Shown here in pieces: positions 61,440-64,000 of a stretch of 64,000 nucleotides of DNA. Both the position numbers and the translations under genes were made by a program. Position 1 is the stretch's first letter; each line of letters begins with the position of its first letter. The notes under the pieces were generated by a model that had not been told where the DNA came from, did not search any database, and saw only the letters and a program-made list of their open reading frames with translations. Source of the DNA: Dictyophora rubrovolvata (lineage: Eukaryota; Basidiomycota; Agaricomycetes; Phallales; Phallaceae). The DNA lies in contig CP114118.1 of assembly GCA_029959195.1 (NCBI GenBank), forward strand, positions 1,674,001-1,738,000, in the 5' to 3' direction.

Positions 61440-64000
61440 TAGTGCTTGGGCTGAAGGAAGTGGTGAGGGGTGGGCCGTTGCCTAGAAGGGGGAAAGCGAA
61501 CGGATAAAGGGGACGAGAGAGAAGGTTCAAAAGTAAGGTGGAAGGAACCAAGTCTGGGGAGCACCGAGAAAATACCCTCGAGCGTTCCACTTATAGGCAA
61601 ACAGATCCCGAGGTGTCTGCGAGAAGCCGTTCATCTCGTCACCAGTGGAGTGCGATTGATTTCTTGTTCGGACAACCGGCTAGATTCTTTGAACGTTTTG
61701 ATAACAGCCTTCGCGATTGTTGTATACCGAGCGCTCTCACAGTGGCAGTCGATTTGAGCTCCGAGCATCAATGGGAGGACAGGTGAATACACCGAGCAAC
61801 ACAATCTATCTTATTGGATAGTATACATTACAGGATTATTAAGGAGACAGGTACTTACAAGTTCAAGGGACCAATGGGCAACTGTTACTTTTGATTGTTC
61901 CCGTAAGTATCCGACCGCCGAGTCAAGCCAGTGCCCTTAGATCGAGCTGTGTTCATACAGACCCCTCGCTGCACGGAGTCGCATAAGCGAGTCATTACTA
62001 TGAGGCTTGGTGATTTCGAACAGCATTCGGCACATTAGTAGCACTGTGAAATCGTACGCCGTACGCCGTGCTGAAGGCGTATAAAAATAAAATAAAAATC
62101 CCTCGGTATACAGGCCCCACCAAAATGTCTTTATTTTCTTACGGATGGATATTAAACCCACGCCGCTTGCCAAAGTTGGGATTCTGTAAGGATGAATCGA
62201 TGAACATTGGAAAAAAGAAAGTTTCGACTGTTTAGGTCAAAATTTACTATCCCGAATATCTCCATTTGCTTTGATCAATTCGGGTCGCGATATTAATAGA
62301 AGGAAAAAATACCCAGCATTTAGTTGACTGTCTTGCCGGACCCTCATAAATGCTTTGCAACGAGTGCGGGTGGTAAGTAACAATTGGCAAGTGTCGGCCG
62401 TGCACTCCATTTCGTGATCGGAGTTACCGTAACATTCGCGTCACAACTGTTACCGTGCATTTCTGGCCTACCAGCTCTTTGTCATTATGGACTTCAGGTT
62501 CATACGCATCGCTATTATAAAAGCTGGCTTACCCCGTGCAATAAATGATCACCCTGATGATCACCTTTTAGCAAATTATTTGACATTTCCATACTTCACA
62601 TTTGCGTTGCCGTATTCTCAAAAAAGTCGGGAATATGGTCTTACGGTGATGCTCCTGGCTCACTTGTGCTCAATATCAATTCTCTGGTTTTCCTACCGAA
62701 GCCTGTCGACTTAGCCTCTTGCAAGAATGCAGAAAAATATTTAGCCTCTTTCTAATTAGATGTCCTGGAGTTGTCAAATTGATTTGCGTATACGTTCGCG
62801 AAAGTTCTTCATATAACATCCATCAGCTGGTAAGCAAATTTCAGGTAGATCCTAGACAGGATAGTAGCGTTCCTGTGTTCTCGAGGCCCAACATGGAATT
62901 TAGAAGACAAATCGATCGCAGCATGGTTGGAAGAACAGTGGAGAATTCATATTGAGATATCGCATTGTAACTGCTCCTTTGTCGGTCTATTTTCTCACCG
63001 TTGTTCAGCATCCTGAAGAACCATTGAACCATTAGACTAGACATGTACTCAATGTCACTAATAAGTGCTATGTACACAGAATTAATAAACTTCACGTTTC
63101 AGGACATGCGAGGCTATCAGAGAACGCCGCAGATTCGGAGTCTCGTATGGCTCAGTGACGGTCTTACTATAATTATTCAATCAGCCTTACAGACTCCGAA
63201 CCCCGGGCTGGTACTTTCAATCATTATTGGACACGACGACATTCCGAGATCGGTCGGACAGGCCATCATGCCATCAACGAACTTTTGTCTATAACGCGTA
63301 ACGGCCGATTTGGTCAGTCTGCCTCCGACGGCCTGATTCGATCTAATCGGGAAAGAAAGAATTTTGCGATTCTAACGGACGGCCTGGAGGGAATCCCGTA
63401 TGTTAAAATAAGGTACATGTCAAAAGATGTCAAACTGGACTGGTATTGAACCGAATGCTATGCTGTGATTTGATCTGATATAACCGAGATACACCATTGC
63501 CAGTATTCATTATTTAAAACGTCAGCAAGTTTTCAAAAGTTCTCATGCCTCATAGTCGTGAAAGTACGTTAAATATCACATAAGTACGAGGCTTGAACAT
63601 TGCTTGAACTGCGGTGCCCACGGCTTAGCTCAGCTCGAGCTGATAAAAACAAGCCAAGGCCAGATAGCTGGCTCGGCTCCAAAACCGGAAAGATAGCCGA
63701 CAACATTAAGCGCGGCTATAGAAAAATCGGCCGAAACAAGACCTGAGAGTATTATCCTAATACACCTTAATGTCACCTCACCCCTAAACTTGTGATAGTA
63801 GTCGAAGAATTTGTCATTCTTGGGCTGACTCTGAGCCAAACTGAAGTGAACTGAGCTGCATTTTGTCGGCTGCCTATAGCCAACGTATAGTCTTAGTCAT
63901 CACGCCCAATGGCAAAGAGCACATGATTTTGGAATGCCCTAATTGGAAGCAACTACTATTAACCTAGAGTACAAACCTCCTCAAAGTATGCTTGTAACTC
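61440..64000. other. Gene-poor right end
   Basis: The left part is the TmpA-like promoter. No further gene is supported. Features seen are a TGATCACCCTGATGATCA near-palindrome near 62545, the CGTAACGGCC-type motif near 63295, GACGGCC repeats at 63325-63390, and an AGCT-rich stretch (CTCAGCTCGAGCTGA) near 63627-63642 followed by AGCTGGCTCGGCTC. Confidence 0.4.
63627..63643. repeat. AGCT-rich palindrome
   Basis: GCTCAGCTCGAGCTGA is a near-perfect inverted repeat centred on CTCGAG, with more GGCTCGGCTC nearby. Such stretches often mark ends or insides of repeats in mushroom genomes, but no element could be delimited. Confidence 0.4.

Overview
The window is nuclear DNA from a filamentous basidiomycete, most likely an Agaricomycete. 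Genes are compact and cut by many introns, mostly 45-70 bases with GT...AG ends, and both strands are used about equally. The gene content is typically fungal: a CFEM surface protein, an aspartyl-tRNA synthetase fused to a DUF2156 lipid aminoacyltransferase, phenylalanine ammonia-lyase, arginine-specific carbamoyl-phosphate synthase, a fungal HNH-nuclease-type gene and a TmpA-like membrane flavoprotein. I saw no prokaryotic operon, CRISPR array, rRNA gene, convincing tRNA gene or recognisable LTR element.

Layout. Positions 1-6000 hold three minus-strand genes: a secreted type-B carboxylesterase cut by the left edge, an RS-rich nuclear protein, and an MFS sugar transporter with odd introns. 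Positions 6.9-9.8 kb hold two serine/threonine-rich single-pass membrane proteins that share a short cysteine motif and flank an intronless histone H2A.Z gene. Positions 10-14.5 kb hold MDM35, VPS29, an unknown basic protein and a dienelactone hydrolase. SMC3 fills 14.6-19.4 kb. A decayed HNH-type gene, an acidic protein and a CFEM/GPI protein lead to the ErdS-like fusion gene at 23.9-27.6 kb. A drug-type MFS transporter, a DUF1917-like protein, CPA2 and PAL occupy 27.9-39.3 kb. A coiled-coil protein, a G-alpha subunit, a small two-exon gene and a large bZIP factor follow to 48.7 kb.

From 48.7 to 57.3 kb there is a long stretch with no gene that I can support. The right end holds an oligoribonuclease with two consecutive micro-exons and the TmpA-like gene. 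Beyond 61.4 kb I see only short repeats and palindromes.

The genes do not form one pathway; this is mostly housekeeping sequence. Local themes are surface proteins (CFEM protein, two mucin-like proteins), transport (two MFS proteins), nitrogen and aromatic amino-acid metabolism (CPA2 and PAL, tail to tail) and signalling (G-alpha, a possibly membrane-tethered bZIP). All exon joins were made by eye, so inner boundaries and some gene ends are approximate.
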